From Candidatus Uhrbacteria bacterium GW2011_GWF2_39_13 (GTDB lineage Bacteria; Patescibacteriota; Patescibacteriia; UBA9934; GWF2-40-263), in the NCBI GenBank assembly GCA_000993535.1, contig LBWG01000011.1, positions 1-56,293 of the forward strand: a stretch of DNA of 56,293 bases. The letters are read 5' to 3'. Both the position numbers and the translations under genes were made by a program. How positions within the stretch are numbered: the stretch's first letter is position 1; every line of letters begins with the position of its first letter. A model generated the notes under the pieces. It searched no databases. It was not told the DNA's origin and saw only the letters and a list, made by a program, of their open reading frames with translations. Below are positions 42,497 to 51,717 of this stretch, piece after piece.

Positions 42497-44230
42497 ATGC
42501 CAAATGATATCCAAAGTATTGAAGATCTCTTGAAGTATACAGGAGCACAAACCCCTCAACAGGTTCCTTCTTCAGGAGCACAACAAACCACTGTTGAAAA
42601 ATTTGACGAAAAAATGCAAGAAGTGCGACTCAAAGAAAAAGAAATAGAAGCTGCAACAATTGCAAAACAATTAGGCGTGTCCTACGTCAATCTCAAAGGT
42701 TTCCCTGTGTCCCCAGAAGCTCTTCGACTTATTCCTCAAGAAAGAGCACAAGTCCTTAAAACGGTCTGTTTTCTTTTTACGGGTTCAGACATCCGTCTTG
42801 CCTCCTTACATCCAGAAACGCAATCTGTTCAAGATCTTCTTTTTGAACTTCAAGAACGCTATAAAGCCAATGGGGGAATCTACAAAATCTCCGAAGAAAG
42901 TCTTCGAGTTGCTCTCAAAGCTTATGAAACGCTTCCAAAAATCAAACAAATCATTAAAGGAGTTAAGGTCACAGATGAAGAGTTGGAACATTTTAAACAA
43001 AAACTCATTCAATTTTCAGACATTCAAACCGTGATGGATAATGCTTCTGTAACAGATATCATCACGATTGTGATGGCAGCCGCCCTCCAATTTGGAACGT
43101 CTGATGTACACGTAGAAACTGAGCAAGAAAAAATTGCCGTACGGTTTCGCATCGATGGCGTGCTTCAAGAAGTGGCGACACTTCCCCATGATTTTTGGAA
43201 AAAAATTGTCTCTCGCATCAAACTCATCAGCGGTCTTAAGATCAATATAACAGATCGCCCTCAAGATGGACGTTTTACGATCTTTCTTAAATTAGGGGAT
43301 ACTGATGTGCGTGTTTCTACTATTCCCACAACCTGGGGAGAGTCTGTCGTAATGCGTATTTTAAAACCGGGTTCCATCAACGTAGAGTTTAGTCAGCTTG
43401 GATATCGCCCGCTTGCGGAAAAAAAACTTCTCAAAGAAATCCAAAAACCGCACGGCATGATCATGACCACAGGTCCTACAGGTTCCGGAAAAACAACAAC
43501 GCTCTATGCTGTGCTGCGTAAACTTAATACTCCTGGAGTAAAAATTATCACTCTGGAAGATCCGATCGAATACAAGCTCGAAGGCATCAACCAGTCCCAA
43601 ATCGATCACAGCAAAAACTACACATTCGCCGGAGGATTGCGTTCAATCCTTCGTCAGGATCCAGATATTGTCATGGTTGGAGAAATTCGAGATCTGGAAA
43701 CAGCCGAAGTAGCTATCAACGCCGCTCTTACAGGACACTTAATGCTCTCTACTTTGCATACCAATGACGCAGCCGGAGCCATCCCTCGCTTTATTTCCAT
43801 GGGAGTAAAACCCTTTCTTCTGGCTCCTGCTCTCAACGCGATTATTGGACAACGCTTAGCCAGAAAGATCTGTTCCTCTTGTAAAGAAGAAACAAAACTC
43901 AATCCTGAAGAATGGAGTTTTGTACGAAAAGTCGTTTCAGAAATTCCACCAGAGTCTGGAGAGACACAAACTCCGGAATCAGAATGGAAATTTTATAAAG
44001 GAAAAGGATGTAAAGTCTGTAATGAATCGGGATACAAGGGACGTATAGGAATCTATGAAATCCTTGTCATGAGCGAAGAAATTAAAGGATCTCTTTCTGA
44101 AACCATCTCTGAATATCAAGTACGCGCGCTCGCCAAGCAGCAAGGAATGACAACCATGCAACAAGACGGAATTCTAAAAGTGCTGGATGGAATAACAACG
44201 GTAAATGAAATTATTCGTGTAGCTGGATAA
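42497..44230 (+). CDS. pilB: GspE/PilB-type secretion or pilus ATPase
   Basis: 577-residue motor ATPase of type IV pili, competence pili or type II secretion. N-terminal domain (to about 150), then the ATPase: Walker A GPTGSGKTT near 326, Asp box, Walker B IVMVGEIRD, His box GHLMLSTLHTND, and a four-cysteine zinc site CSSC (about 459) with CKVC (about 504). The start lies 6 nt after a terminator hairpin and has no Shine-Dalgarno. With ComEC elsewhere in the window it fits DNA uptake. Confidence 0.9.
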   Translation: MPNDIQSIEDLLKYTGAQTPQQVPSSGAQQTTVEKFDEKMQEVRLKEKEIEAATIAKQLGVSYVNLKGFPVSPEALRLIPQERAQVLKTVCFLFTGSDIRLASLHPETQSVQDLLFELQERYKANGGIYKISEESLRVALKAYETLPKIKQIIKGVKVTDEELEHFKQKLIQFSDIQTVMDNASVTDIITIVMAAALQFGTSDVHVETEQEKIAVRFRIDGVLQEVATLPHDFWKKIVSRIKLISGLKINITDRPQDGRFTIFLKLGDTDVRVSTIPTTWGESVVMRILKPGSINVEFSQLGYRPLAEKKLLKEIQKPHGMIMTTGPTGSGKTTTLYAVLRKLNTPGVKIITLEDPIEYKLEGINQSQIDHSKNYTFAGGLRSILRQDPDIVMVGEIRDLETAEVAINAALTGHLMLSTLHTNDAAGAIPRFISMGVKPFLLAPALNAIIGQRLARKICSSCKEETKLNPEEWSFVRKVVSEIPPESGETQTPESEWKFYKGKGCKVCNESGYKGRIGIYEILVMSEEIKGSLSETISEYQVRALAKQQGMTTMQQDGILKVLDGITTVNEIIRVAG

Positions 44231-44233
44231 GAA

Positions 44234-44271
44234 AACGAAAAAGAGACCATTTAGATGGTCTCTTTTTCGTA
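44234..44271. terminator. Bidirectional terminator between pilB and tsaE
   Basis: 16-bp stem ACGAAAAAGAGACCAT/ATGGTCTCTTTTTCGT around TTAG; T tracts on both strands. Confidence 0.85.
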
Positions 44272-44682
44272 TTGAATTTCATGAACAGTCCCTACACAAG
44301 AAAATTGAATCTGATGGGTAGGGGTGACAAAATGTTGTGTATCTTTTTCTGGCCATTCAATGAATGCAATAGTATCAGAATGTCCCAACTCCTCTTCAAG
44401 AGCCAGCGTGTTTAACTCTGAAGAATTTTCGATACGATAAAGATCCACATGAAGAATCGTCTTGAGAGAACCATGATTGATGGGATATCGGTTCATGAGG
44501 GTAAACGTCGGACTTCGTACCATGCCTTCAAATCCAAAGTATTCAACCACTCCACGAACAAAAGTCGTCTTCCCTGTCCCTAATTCGCCTCTTAAAAAAA
44601 CGACATCTCCCCCATGAAGGGTTGCGGCAAATTGTGCAGCTGCTTGTTTTGTTTCTTGTTCGCTATGCGTTTGATACATCAT
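44251..44682 (-). CDS. tsaE: tRNA threonylcarbamoyladenosine biosynthesis ATPase TsaE
   Basis: 143-residue P-loop ATPase that cycles the TsaD-containing t6A enzyme. Walker A GELGTGKT at 32-39, HVDLYRIE motif, IEWPEK. The start ATG overlaps the UGA stop of tsaD, so the two are coupled. Confidence 0.95.
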   Translation of the reverse strand: MMYQTHSEQETKQAAAQFAATLHGGDVVFLRGELGTGKTTFVRGVVEYFGFEGMVRSPTFTLMNRYPINHGSLKTILHVDLYRIENSSELNTLALEEELGHSDTIAFIEWPEKDTQHFVTPTHQIQFSCVGTVHEIQYEKETI

Positions 44683-45710
44683 AAAGAAGTGAGGCTCATA
44701 TTGGGATCAGCGTGTAAACTTAGAGGATCAACAAATTCTTTCCGCTTTGCCTTGATGAGTCCTGCCACACCAATCATCGCCGCGTTATCTCCTGTAAAAG
44801 CCAAGGGAGGTGAATGAAAAGTGATATCAGAATGAAGCATTGAAAGTTTTTCTCTCAAAGTCTCTCTCAACAAACGATTTGCAGATACTCCTCCAGAAAG
44901 AATAACCGATTTAGGATGAGTTTGTTGTACAGCCTTGAGCGTCTTATGAACAAGCACATCAACAACCGCTTGTTGGAAACTCGCAGCAATTCCCGCACGC
45001 ACACTTGGATCCAATGTTCCCTGATGTTGAAACTCCTCTACACAAAGCCGTACCGCGGTTTTAAGTCCAGAAAAACTAAAATCCAAATTTGGGGAATCAA
45101 ACATAGGCCGAGGAAAATCTATCATTGTAGAATCTCCTTCCAGAGCGATTTTTGAAATCATAGGGCCACCTGGATAAGGTAACTCCAAAAGTTTTGCAAC
45201 CTTATCGAAAGCCTCTCCTGCCGCATCGTCTCTAGTCATTCCAAGCAACTGATACTCCCCATGATTTTTCATAAGGATAAGCTCTGTATGACCACCTGAG
45301 ACAAGTAAACAAACTGCTGGAAACACAGGCGGATGAGGAGTCTCAAGCCAGACAGAATACAAATGTCCTTCAAGATGATTCACAGCCACCAGCGGTTTAT
45401 GCCAACTCCAAGCAAGAACTTTTCCAAGTTCCACACCAATACGAAGGGCTGGAACAAGACCAGGGCCTGCCGTTACAGCAATAGCATCGATTCTCTTTCC
45501 GTCATGTGGAATCTCTAATTCTTGCATCAAAGGAAAAATCCAGGCGGCATGTTCTCGTGCAGCCACCTCAGGCACGACTCCCCCATATTGAGCATGGATC
45601 GTGGCTTGAGAGGAAACAAGATTTTTCTCAACCATAAAGCCGGCTTCATTCTGTGCGACAATAGCCAGAGAAGTTTCATCACAACTTGTTTCAATACTTA
45701 AAATACGCAT
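44679..45710 (-). CDS. tsaD: tRNA N6-adenosine threonylcarbamoyltransferase TsaD
   Basis: Transfers the threonylcarbamoyl group to A37 of ANN-decoding tRNAs. 343 residues, standard length. ETSCDETS start, metal-binding EHAAW region and NHLEGHLYS, SGGHTEL, and DDAAGEAFDK. Ends in UGA within ATGA overlap with tsaE. TsaB and TsaC are not in the window. Confidence 0.96.
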   Translation of the reverse strand: MRILSIETSCDETSLAIVAQNEAGFMVEKNLVSSQATIHAQYGGVVPEVAAREHAAWIFPLMQELEIPHDGKRIDAIAVTAGPGLVPALRIGVELGKVLAWSWHKPLVAVNHLEGHLYSVWLETPHPPVFPAVCLLVSGGHTELILMKNHGEYQLLGMTRDDAAGEAFDKVAKLLELPYPGGPMISKIALEGDSTMIDFPRPMFDSPNLDFSFSGLKTAVRLCVEEFQHQGTLDPSVRAGIAASFQQAVVDVLVHKTLKAVQQTHPKSVILSGGVSANRLLRETLREKLSMLHSDITFHSPPLAFTGDNAAMIGVAGLIKAKRKEFVDPLSLHADPNMSLTSL

Positions 45711-45799
45711 ATAATTTTGAACAAAAACATCTAAAGAGAGAGTATACTATAATTTCTTCTTTCTTTTTTTCTTTTTGCCCTTGCCTCCCCTAGGATTGA

Positions 45800-45827
45800 T
45801 TGACAAAATGGCTATTTCTGATATGCT
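45800..45827 (+). promoter_or_regulatory. Promoter of the 45876 gene
   Basis: TTGACA (45800-45805), 16 bp, TATGCT (45822-45827). Confidence 0.65.
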
Positions 45828-45875
45828 TCGACGTTCTTTTTTGAGAAACCCTCTGCTAAAAGAAAGGGGATCACA

Positions 45876-46274
45876 GTGGACGCAACAGAAAGGATCGTCA
45901 TCAAGATCGCGAAAGTAATTGGCTGGATGATCTTGATCGTTCTTGGAGCAGAAATAATCTGTTTCGCTCTGAGTCTACCCGTTTGGCTGACTATAAAAGC
46001 CGAACAAAGATACGAGGTGTATCCTCTCATCTCAAAAGAAACCATCTCTTTGAAAGAAGAGATGTGGGAAAACTACCAGCAGTTCCACGTTGCCTGTAGA
46101 GAACATGGGGATCTTTATGGTCCCGTGGAGAGACGCAAAGAACTCGCTCAGGAGGCAGGGTTCCGAATCTTCATCTCTCTCCTGTTTGGAACCAGCTATG
46201 CAACCCACAGTAAGTGGATCTGTGGAGCAAATGGAACCGTCAACATCAGAACGGATCTCAATCCGTTAAAATGA
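45876..46274 (+). CDS. Unknown small single-pass membrane protein
   Basis: 132 residues. One strong membrane helix (about 12-42) near the N-terminus; the rest is soluble with a few cysteines. GTG start with AAAGGGGA upstream and own promoter and terminator. Not recognised. Confidence 0.6.
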   Translation: MDATERIVIKIAKVIGWMILIVLGAEIICFALSLPVWLTIKAEQRYEVYPLISKETISLKEEMWENYQQFHVACREHGDLYGPVERRKELAQEAGFRIFISLLFGTSYATHSKWICGANGTVNIRTDLNPLK

Positions 46275-46287
46275 CTAACGAAATCTG

Positions 46288-46332
46288 GCACCAGAAGAGA
46301 GACATACACGTTTTTCTTCTGGTGCGTTTTTG
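46288..46332 (+). terminator. Terminator of the 45876 gene
   Basis: 10-bp stem GCACCAGAAG/CTTCTGGTGC with an 18-nt loop, followed by GTTTTTG. Confidence 0.75.
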
Positions 46333-46346
46333 ATTTGAGACATGAA

Positions 46347-46375
46347 TTGACCCTCATCCCTCAATGCAGTAGACT
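46347..46375 (+). promoter_or_regulatory. upp promoter
   Basis: TTGACC (46347-46352), 17 bp, TAGACT (46370-46375). Confidence 0.65.
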
Positions 46376-46415
46376 CAGTATGGTCAAGACACACCATAAA
46401 AGGTAAGGAGCAGCC

Positions 46416-47054
46416 ATGAGTACACATGTTCTTTCTGAAAATTTGGCCAAGGTTCTGCTGACACGTCTGCGTGAAAAAAACACCAACTCTCAAAAATTTC
46501 GTGAGACTCTCGATCAGTTGAGTTTGTTGCTGGCTATCAAGGCTACAGAGTATCTGGAGTACTATGAACTAGACATAGAAACCCCTCTGGAGGTAACACC
46601 AGGTACTTTCTTTGGAGACACCCCGGTCCTAGTTCCAATCATGCGAGCCGGAAGCGGCATGCTCAGAGCCTTCCAGACTTTCATGCCTAACTCCCTCGTC
46701 TGGCATATATCGATGAGTCGAAATGAAAAAACCTTTGAGCCTACATTCAAAGGTTCAACCATTCCAGAGATGGCTGATGAGGCAGCGTTCCCACTTATTC
46801 ATACGGGTTTCATATTGGATCCCATGCTTGCCACAGGAGGAAGTGCGAGCTTGGCGATTCAAATGCTCAAAGCTTGTGTGACAAAGATCATTTTTGTCGG
46901 AATTCTCGGAGCTCCCGAGGGAATAACGCGTCTGGAGCGTGAACACCCTGACGTAGAAGTCATCCTGGCAGGAATGGATCGTGAACTTAATAAACACGCC
47001 TACATCCTTCCAGGGCTCGGTGACGCGGGCGACCGCCTCTTTCCCACGCGATAG
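46416..47054 (+). CDS. upp: Uracil phosphoribosyltransferase
   Basis: Salvages uracil with PRPP to UMP. 212 residues, standard length. PRPP-binding loop DPMLATGGS at 135-143; RAGSGM region (77-82) that normally reads RAG; and the C-terminal PGLGDAGDR uracil-binding motif. A strong GTAAGGAGC Shine-Dalgarno precedes the ATG. Monocistronic. Salvage rather than de novo synthesis fits a reduced genome. Confidence 0.95.
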   Translation: MSTHVLSENLAKVLLTRLREKNTNSQKFRETLDQLSLLLAIKATEYLEYYELDIETPLEVTPGTFFGDTPVLVPIMRAGSGMLRAFQTFMPNSLVWHISMSRNEKTFEPTFKGSTIPEMADEAAFPLIHTGFILDPMLATGGSASLAIQMLKACVTKIIFVGILGAPEGITRLEREHPDVEVILAGMDRELNKHAYILPGLGDAGDRLFPTR

Positions 47055-47061
47055 TCTAATC

Positions 47062-47087
47062 CCTGCTGAAATAGCAGGTTTTTTCTT
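47062..47087 (+). terminator. Terminator of upp
   Basis: CCTGCT-GAAAT-AGCAGG followed by TTTTTTC. Confidence 0.85.
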
Positions 47088-47106
47088 TATCCTAGAGCTT
47101 CTATGG

Positions 47107-47134
47107 TTGACGAGAAAGGAAAAAACGATATACT
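47107..47134 (+). promoter_or_regulatory. Promoter of the 47220 gene
   Basis: TTGACG (47107-47112), 16 bp, TATACT (47129-47134). Leader about 80 nt. Confidence 0.65.
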
Positions 47135-47219
47135 TGCCCATCAACCTTTGAAAGGTTGAAACGTCAACAACTCATCTGAAAAGAAGATTCCAGCCCAATC
47201 AGGATCTCGAAAGGAATCT

Positions 47220-48431
47220 ATGAATAGCCACAGAAACGTTCTTTTTCTCTTCATCTTTCTTTGTTGTCTCATAACCAACCAGGGTCTAGCTCAAAAAGAC
47301 AAACCCTCTGAAACATCCAGAAAGATAGTAAAAATTCTCGTTTTTTGTTCAGACGCATTCGGTATCTGCCATCTCATCAATCAGGAACTGTTTGGACACC
47401 GATATTACACCGATGTTTCTTCCTTACCGTGGCAGTTGATTGATGTGATGAAAACAGAAAACGCTCCTCGAGTCGCCACCCATCAGGTACGCGTTCTTCC
47501 AACGTTCATAGCGATAAACGCAGACGGAAAAGCCATCCGTCGTCGAGAAGGCTACGCCAACAGAGAAGAAACAATTAAGTGGTTCCGAAGCCTCTCTTTT
47601 TCACAAGAAGATCTTGGAACAAACACAGCACACATGACGAGGGAGTTTGCAGAAAATAACCAGAAGGAAGCCGCCAAAAGATCTTTGGCGAATGCGCAAG
47701 AGGGTGTTGACTTGCGTATAGCGCGGTTCTTTCTGGAAAAACGCAGAGAAGATGCTCAGTGGCTTTTCGATCAAGCTGTTCCTAACATATGGACAGAAGA
47801 AGCCTTATCCCTCTTTCCAGATCTCTGGTCGTCAATAGACACGCCTTTTCTCCAAAGAACATCTGAACCCTTTACTCAAGCGTCTCTTCTGCTTATTGCA
47901 GCAGACGCGGCGAAACGAGAAAATAAAAAGGAACAGGCTAAAGAGTTATGGGAAAGATCGGTAAAAGTCATCCTTGATACCTGTTGGCTGGATATCCCAA
48001 AAAATGACCGCGCGTATGCGTGGTTGCTGGTTGATCTTTATAAGCGCTTAGAACGCTGGGAGGAAGCAGACCGGGTGCTGCAAACCATGATCACAGCATT
48101 TCCCAACGATCTGTTCTTTTCCGTGGCAAGAGTCCGGCTTCTGCTCTCTCAAGACGGACGCCAGGCAGAGGCGCTCGCTCTTGCACGACATCTCCACCAG
48201 ACGACAGTGCCACGAGATCATCTTTACCGACTCTGGACTGCTCGCGTGCTAGCCGAAACCTACACGGCAAACACTAGGAAACAGGATGCTATTATGGTTC
48301 TCACCCAAACCTTAGCGTCTGTAGAAACAGTGTCATTCCCTGATACGCCAACCGCACAAACGTGGCGGGAGTGGCAAAAAAAAACAAGAAAAATGTTAAG
48401 CCGTCTTCAAACATCTGAAATCGCTCCTTAG
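47220..48431 (+). CDS. Secreted thioredoxin-like protein with TPR-like C-terminus
   Basis: 403 residues with a signal peptide (about 1-24, cleavage after GLA). A thioredoxin-like domain follows: beta strand KILVFCSDAFGICHLI and, later, VRVLPTFIAINADGK with the cis-proline. The usual CxxC is replaced by a C-x6-C spacing (CSDAFGIC), so redox activity is doubtful. From about 150 onward helical repeats resemble TPR. AAAGGA Shine-Dalgarno. Probably an exported binding or scaffold protein (inference). Confidence 0.7.
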   Translation: MNSHRNVLFLFIFLCCLITNQGLAQKDKPSETSRKIVKILVFCSDAFGICHLINQELFGHRYYTDVSSLPWQLIDVMKTENAPRVATHQVRVLPTFIAINADGKAIRRREGYANREETIKWFRSLSFSQEDLGTNTAHMTREFAENNQKEAAKRSLANAQEGVDLRIARFFLEKRREDAQWLFDQAVPNIWTEEALSLFPDLWSSIDTPFLQRTSEPFTQASLLLIAADAAKRENKKEQAKELWERSVKVILDTCWLDIPKNDRAYAWLLVDLYKRLERWEEADRVLQTMITAFPNDLFFSVARVRLLLSQDGRQAEALALARHLHQTTVPRDHLYRLWTARVLAETYTANTRKQDAIMVLTQTLASVETVSFPDTPTAQTWREWQKKTRKMLSRLQTSEIAP

Positions 48432-48439
48432 CCTTTTGG

Positions 48440-48466
48440 ACAGTCCAATCAGGACTGTTTTTTAAA
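48440..48466 (+). terminator. Terminator of the 47220 gene
   Basis: ACAGTCC-AATCA-GGACTGT followed by TTTTTAAA. Confidence 0.85.
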
Positions 48467-48486
48467 TACATGTTTTTTAAATACAT
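48457..48486 (+). repeat. 15-bp tandem duplication
   Basis: GTTTTTTAAATACAT occurs twice in tandem (48457-48471, 48472-48486), overlapping the terminator U tract. Probably slippage. Confidence 0.8.
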
Positions 48487-48540
48487 TAAATCGGGAATTC
48501 GTCCTTTCCTATCGATTGACTTCGTAGGACTTCAAAACAA

Positions 48541-48590
48541 ACCACCAAAATGCTTGGTGGTTTTTAAAAAACAGCCATTGTATGGCTGCT
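48541..48590 (-). terminator. Tandem terminators of typA
   Basis: Two hairpins: CAGCCAT/ATGGCTG (48572-48588) and ACCACCAA/TTGGTGGT (48541-48561), each followed by T tracts on the minus strand. Confidence 0.8.
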
Positions 48591-48599
48591 TCTTTTTGT

Positions 48600-50420
48600 T
48601 TATTTAATGTTTTCACGCTTACGCTTTACAGAATCCAGAGTGGCTTTTCGGATACGTAAGCTCTTTGGAGTAACTTCTAAAAGTTCATCATCTCCAAGAA
48701 ACTCAAGACTGATCTCCAAGGTCATTTCACGAGGAGGTTGGAAAACGACAGAAGCTCCATCTCCTTTTGAACGCATATTACTCAATTTCTTTTCCTTACA
48801 AGGATTCACTTCCATATCTTCTGGACGAGAATTTTCTCCAATGACCATTCCAACATACACTTCTACACCAGGACCGATAAACATCTCTCCACGTTGTTGT
48901 AATGTGGCAAGTGAATATCCCATAGTCGTTCCGTTTTCCATAGAAATCATTGCTCCATGACTACCAGAAATGATCTCCCCTGCTTTTTCTCGATAACCCA
49001 ACAAAAACGTATTGAGGATCCCTTGACCTTTCGTATCAGTCAAAAATTCATTTCGATATCCAATAAGTCCACGAGTTGGAATTTCAAATTCAATAAAAGC
49101 TGTTCCATTCTCAACCAACATATCCTTCATTTCTCCTCGACGTTTACCCATTTTTTCAATGACGACTCCCGTAAAGCCTTCTGGACATTCAATAGAGACC
49201 GCTTCAAATGGTTCCATTGTAACTCCATTCTCTTGTTTAAAAATAACTTGGGGACGAGAAACTTGAAGTTCATACCCCTCACGTCGCATTTTTTCAATCA
49301 AAATAGCTAAGTGAAGTTCTCCACGCCCTGAAACAATAAACTGACTATCGCCTTCTCCTTTATCGATTTTAAGAGCAACGTCGTTTAATAATTCTTTTTC
49401 TAAACGTTCCTTCAAATGACGAGCCGTAGAAAATTCTCCTTCGTTTCCTGAAAAAGGAGAGGTATTTGTTCCAAAAGTCATTTTCACGGTCGGTTCTTCG
49501 ATCGTCAAAAGAGGGAGTGCCTTGCCTTCCACAGGATCAACAAGAGATTCCCCGATCTGAACATTTTCAATTCCAGCGATCGCGACAATTTCTCCGGCAG
49601 AAGCTTCAGGAACTTCTTTACGACCAAGTCCGGCATAAACCTGAAGGGAAGCAATGCGAGATAACTTTTCAACACCCTGACGATCAATGTGTTTAATTTG
49701 TGTTCCTTGTTTGATCACTCCATTGACCACACGACCTACCGCAATACGTCCTTTATAGTTATCGTAAAAGATGTTCACCACAGGAACCTGCAAAGGAGCC
49801 TGAACATCTCCTTCAGGACCTGAAATATATTCAACAACAGCATCCAACAAAGGGTCAATGTCCTTCATGCTATTGATGTCCGGTTGTGTTCCTGCAATCC
49901 CATTGATCGCTGAAGCATACAACACAGGAAAGTGGGCTTGTTCATCAGTGGCTCCAAGATCAATAAACAAATCAAATGTTTTGTCTAAAACCCAAGCAGG
50001 ACGAGCATCTTTTTTATCAATTTTGTTGATAACTAAAATCACACGATGTCCGGCCTCAAGAGCTTTCTTGAGAACAAACTTTGTTTGCGGCATAGGACCT
50101 TCCTTTGCATCTACAAGGAGCAAACAACCGTCCACTAAGTTCATGATGCGTTCTACTTCTCCACCAAAGTCAGCGTGACCTGGAGTATCAACAATATTAA
50201 TTTTCTTCCCCTTCCATTCAATAGAAGCATTCTTGGAAAAAATAGTAATACCACGTTCACGTTCCAATTCGTTGGAGTCCATGATCGTTGTTCCGGCAGC
50301 ATCAGCGTCACGGAAGGTATTGGATTGTTTTAAAAGCGCATCCACCAGTGTTGTTTTGCCGTGGTCAACGTGAGCAATAATAGCGATATTTCGAATATCG
50401 TCTCGTATGTGTTTGTTCAT
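48600..50420 (-). CDS. typA: Ribosome-associated GTPase TypA/BipA
   Basis: 606-residue translational GTPase related to EF-G, acting in 50S assembly and stress. G1 AHVDHGKTT (about 15-23), G2 with the ERGITI switch, G3 DTPGHADFGGEVER, G4 NKIDK; then domain II and the C-terminal domain unique to BipA. Complete. Confidence 0.96.
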   Translation of the reverse strand: MNKHIRDDIRNIAIIAHVDHGKTTLVDALLKQSNTFRDADAAGTTIMDSNELERERGITIFSKNASIEWKGKKINIVDTPGHADFGGEVERIMNLVDGCLLLVDAKEGPMPQTKFVLKKALEAGHRVILVINKIDKKDARPAWVLDKTFDLFIDLGATDEQAHFPVLYASAINGIAGTQPDINSMKDIDPLLDAVVEYISGPEGDVQAPLQVPVVNIFYDNYKGRIAVGRVVNGVIKQGTQIKHIDRQGVEKLSRIASLQVYAGLGRKEVPEASAGEIVAIAGIENVQIGESLVDPVEGKALPLLTIEEPTVKMTFGTNTSPFSGNEGEFSTARHLKERLEKELLNDVALKIDKGEGDSQFIVSGRGELHLAILIEKMRREGYELQVSRPQVIFKQENGVTMEPFEAVSIECPEGFTGVVIEKMGKRRGEMKDMLVENGTAFIEFEIPTRGLIGYRNEFLTDTKGQGILNTFLLGYREKAGEIISGSHGAMISMENGTTMGYSLATLQQRGEMFIGPGVEVYVGMVIGENSRPEDMEVNPCKEKKLSNMRSKGDGASVVFQPPREMTLEISLEFLGDDELLEVTPKSLRIRKATLDSVKRKRENIK

Positions 50421-50501
50421 AACGGCGCAAGAATACGCGAAAACAAACTTTTGGTCAATCTCAAATCATAAGTTCTCGATAGATTCATCAAGAAAAGAAG
50501 A

Positions 50502-51698
50502 TTAACGATTTACTTGGAAACAAAACGTCTTTAAATACTTTGATTCTGGGAAATAAATGCTTGTTGGATGATCCATAGACTGTCCCAACGCTGCCAGCGT
50601 TTCAAGACGGCAACCGGTCTGAATGCTTCCCCGACGAAGAAGAAAAATAAAATCTTCTTCAGATAAAAAGTGAGAACAACTAGAGGTAATCAGAACTCCG
50701 CCATCTTTTACAAGCCTCATCGCTGCACGATTCAAAAAGTGATAGGCCTTCTTCCCTTCCTCTGTATCGCGTCTGGATTTGATCAAAGCCGGCGGATCAA
50801 CAATGACCACGTCACAGGAGCGTTCAGGAGCCTGGCTCAAAAACTGAAATCCATCTGCCTTTTGGATATCGAAAACTCCTGCTCTCAAATCGTTAAGTTG
50901 CGCCTGCGCTAAGCATCCTTCTAAGGCGGTTTGAGAGGAATCAACGTTCAAGACCTTTTGCGCACCACTTTTCATCGCGACAATCCCTGCACTACCCGTA
51001 TAAGAAAAAACATTCAAAACCTTACCTCCTTTGAAAACAGAAGAATGTTCAAGAATCCATTGACGTAAATTTTTTTGATCAAGAAAAAATCCTGTTTTCT
51101 GTCCTGTGAAAGGTTCTGTGCTGAACATGACTCCATTTTCTAAAAAAGAAACGGCTCCGGGATCTTCTCCAAGATGGACCTTAACCACATCTTCTAATCC
51201 TTCCTCACTTCGGCTTGCGATATCGCTTCGTTCAATCAGAACGTTCGGGGAAAAAACAGCCACCAACGCCTTGACGATCTGATCACGCAAACGATCCAAG
51301 GCAGCCGTCGCAATTTGAAACACGATCGTCTCTTCATAACAATCAACAACAAGACCTGGGATTCCATCAGATTCTCCAAACACCAGGCGATATCCAGTCG
51401 TTAGTGTTCCAGGTCCAAATCCCATAAGTTTACGTCTGACAAGACACTGTCGCAGACGTCTCTCTAACCAAGAAGAATCAATCATCACCTCTTGGCGATC
51501 AAACACGCGTACCGCAATAGAACCATGGGAAGAATAACTTCCTGTGGCAATAATCTCTCCATTAAAATTCAACACATGAACAAAACTTCCATGAGGAACG
51601 GATTTTGATGATTTTTGAAGAGCTCCCGAAAAAATCCAAGGGTGACCAAAAATAACGGAAGATTCTTTTCCTTCTAACAAGGTAAGAGTTGGATACAT
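50502..51698 (-). CDS. Class I rRNA methyltransferase, RlmI-like
   Basis: 398 residues: N-terminal PUA domain (about 1-80), then a SAM-dependent methyltransferase with VLNVFSYTGSAGI (SAM motif) and DPPALIKSR plus VLITSSCSHF, typical of the m5C/23S RlmI group. Likely methylates a cytosine in 23S rRNA; the exact site is inferred from family only. Lies 19 bp from the next minus-strand gene, so they may share a transcript. Confidence 0.85.
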   Translation of the reverse strand: MYPTLTLLEGKESSVIFGHPWIFSGALQKSSKSVPHGSFVHVLNFNGEIIATGSYSSHGSIAVRVFDRQEVMIDSSWLERRLRQCLVRRKLMGFGPGTLTTGYRLVFGESDGIPGLVVDCYEETIVFQIATAALDRLRDQIVKALVAVFSPNVLIERSDIASRSEEGLEDVVKVHLGEDPGAVSFLENGVMFSTEPFTGQKTGFFLDQKNLRQWILEHSSVFKGGKVLNVFSYTGSAGIVAMKSGAQKVLNVDSSQTALEGCLAQAQLNDLRAGVFDIQKADGFQFLSQAPERSCDVVIVDPPALIKSRRDTEEGKKAYHFLNRAAMRLVKDGGVLITSSCSHFLSEEDFIFLLRRGSIQTGCRLETLAALGQSMDHPTSIYFPESKYLKTFCFQVNR

Positions 51699-51717
51699 AA
51701 CTGTTTTGTAGAGTTTG

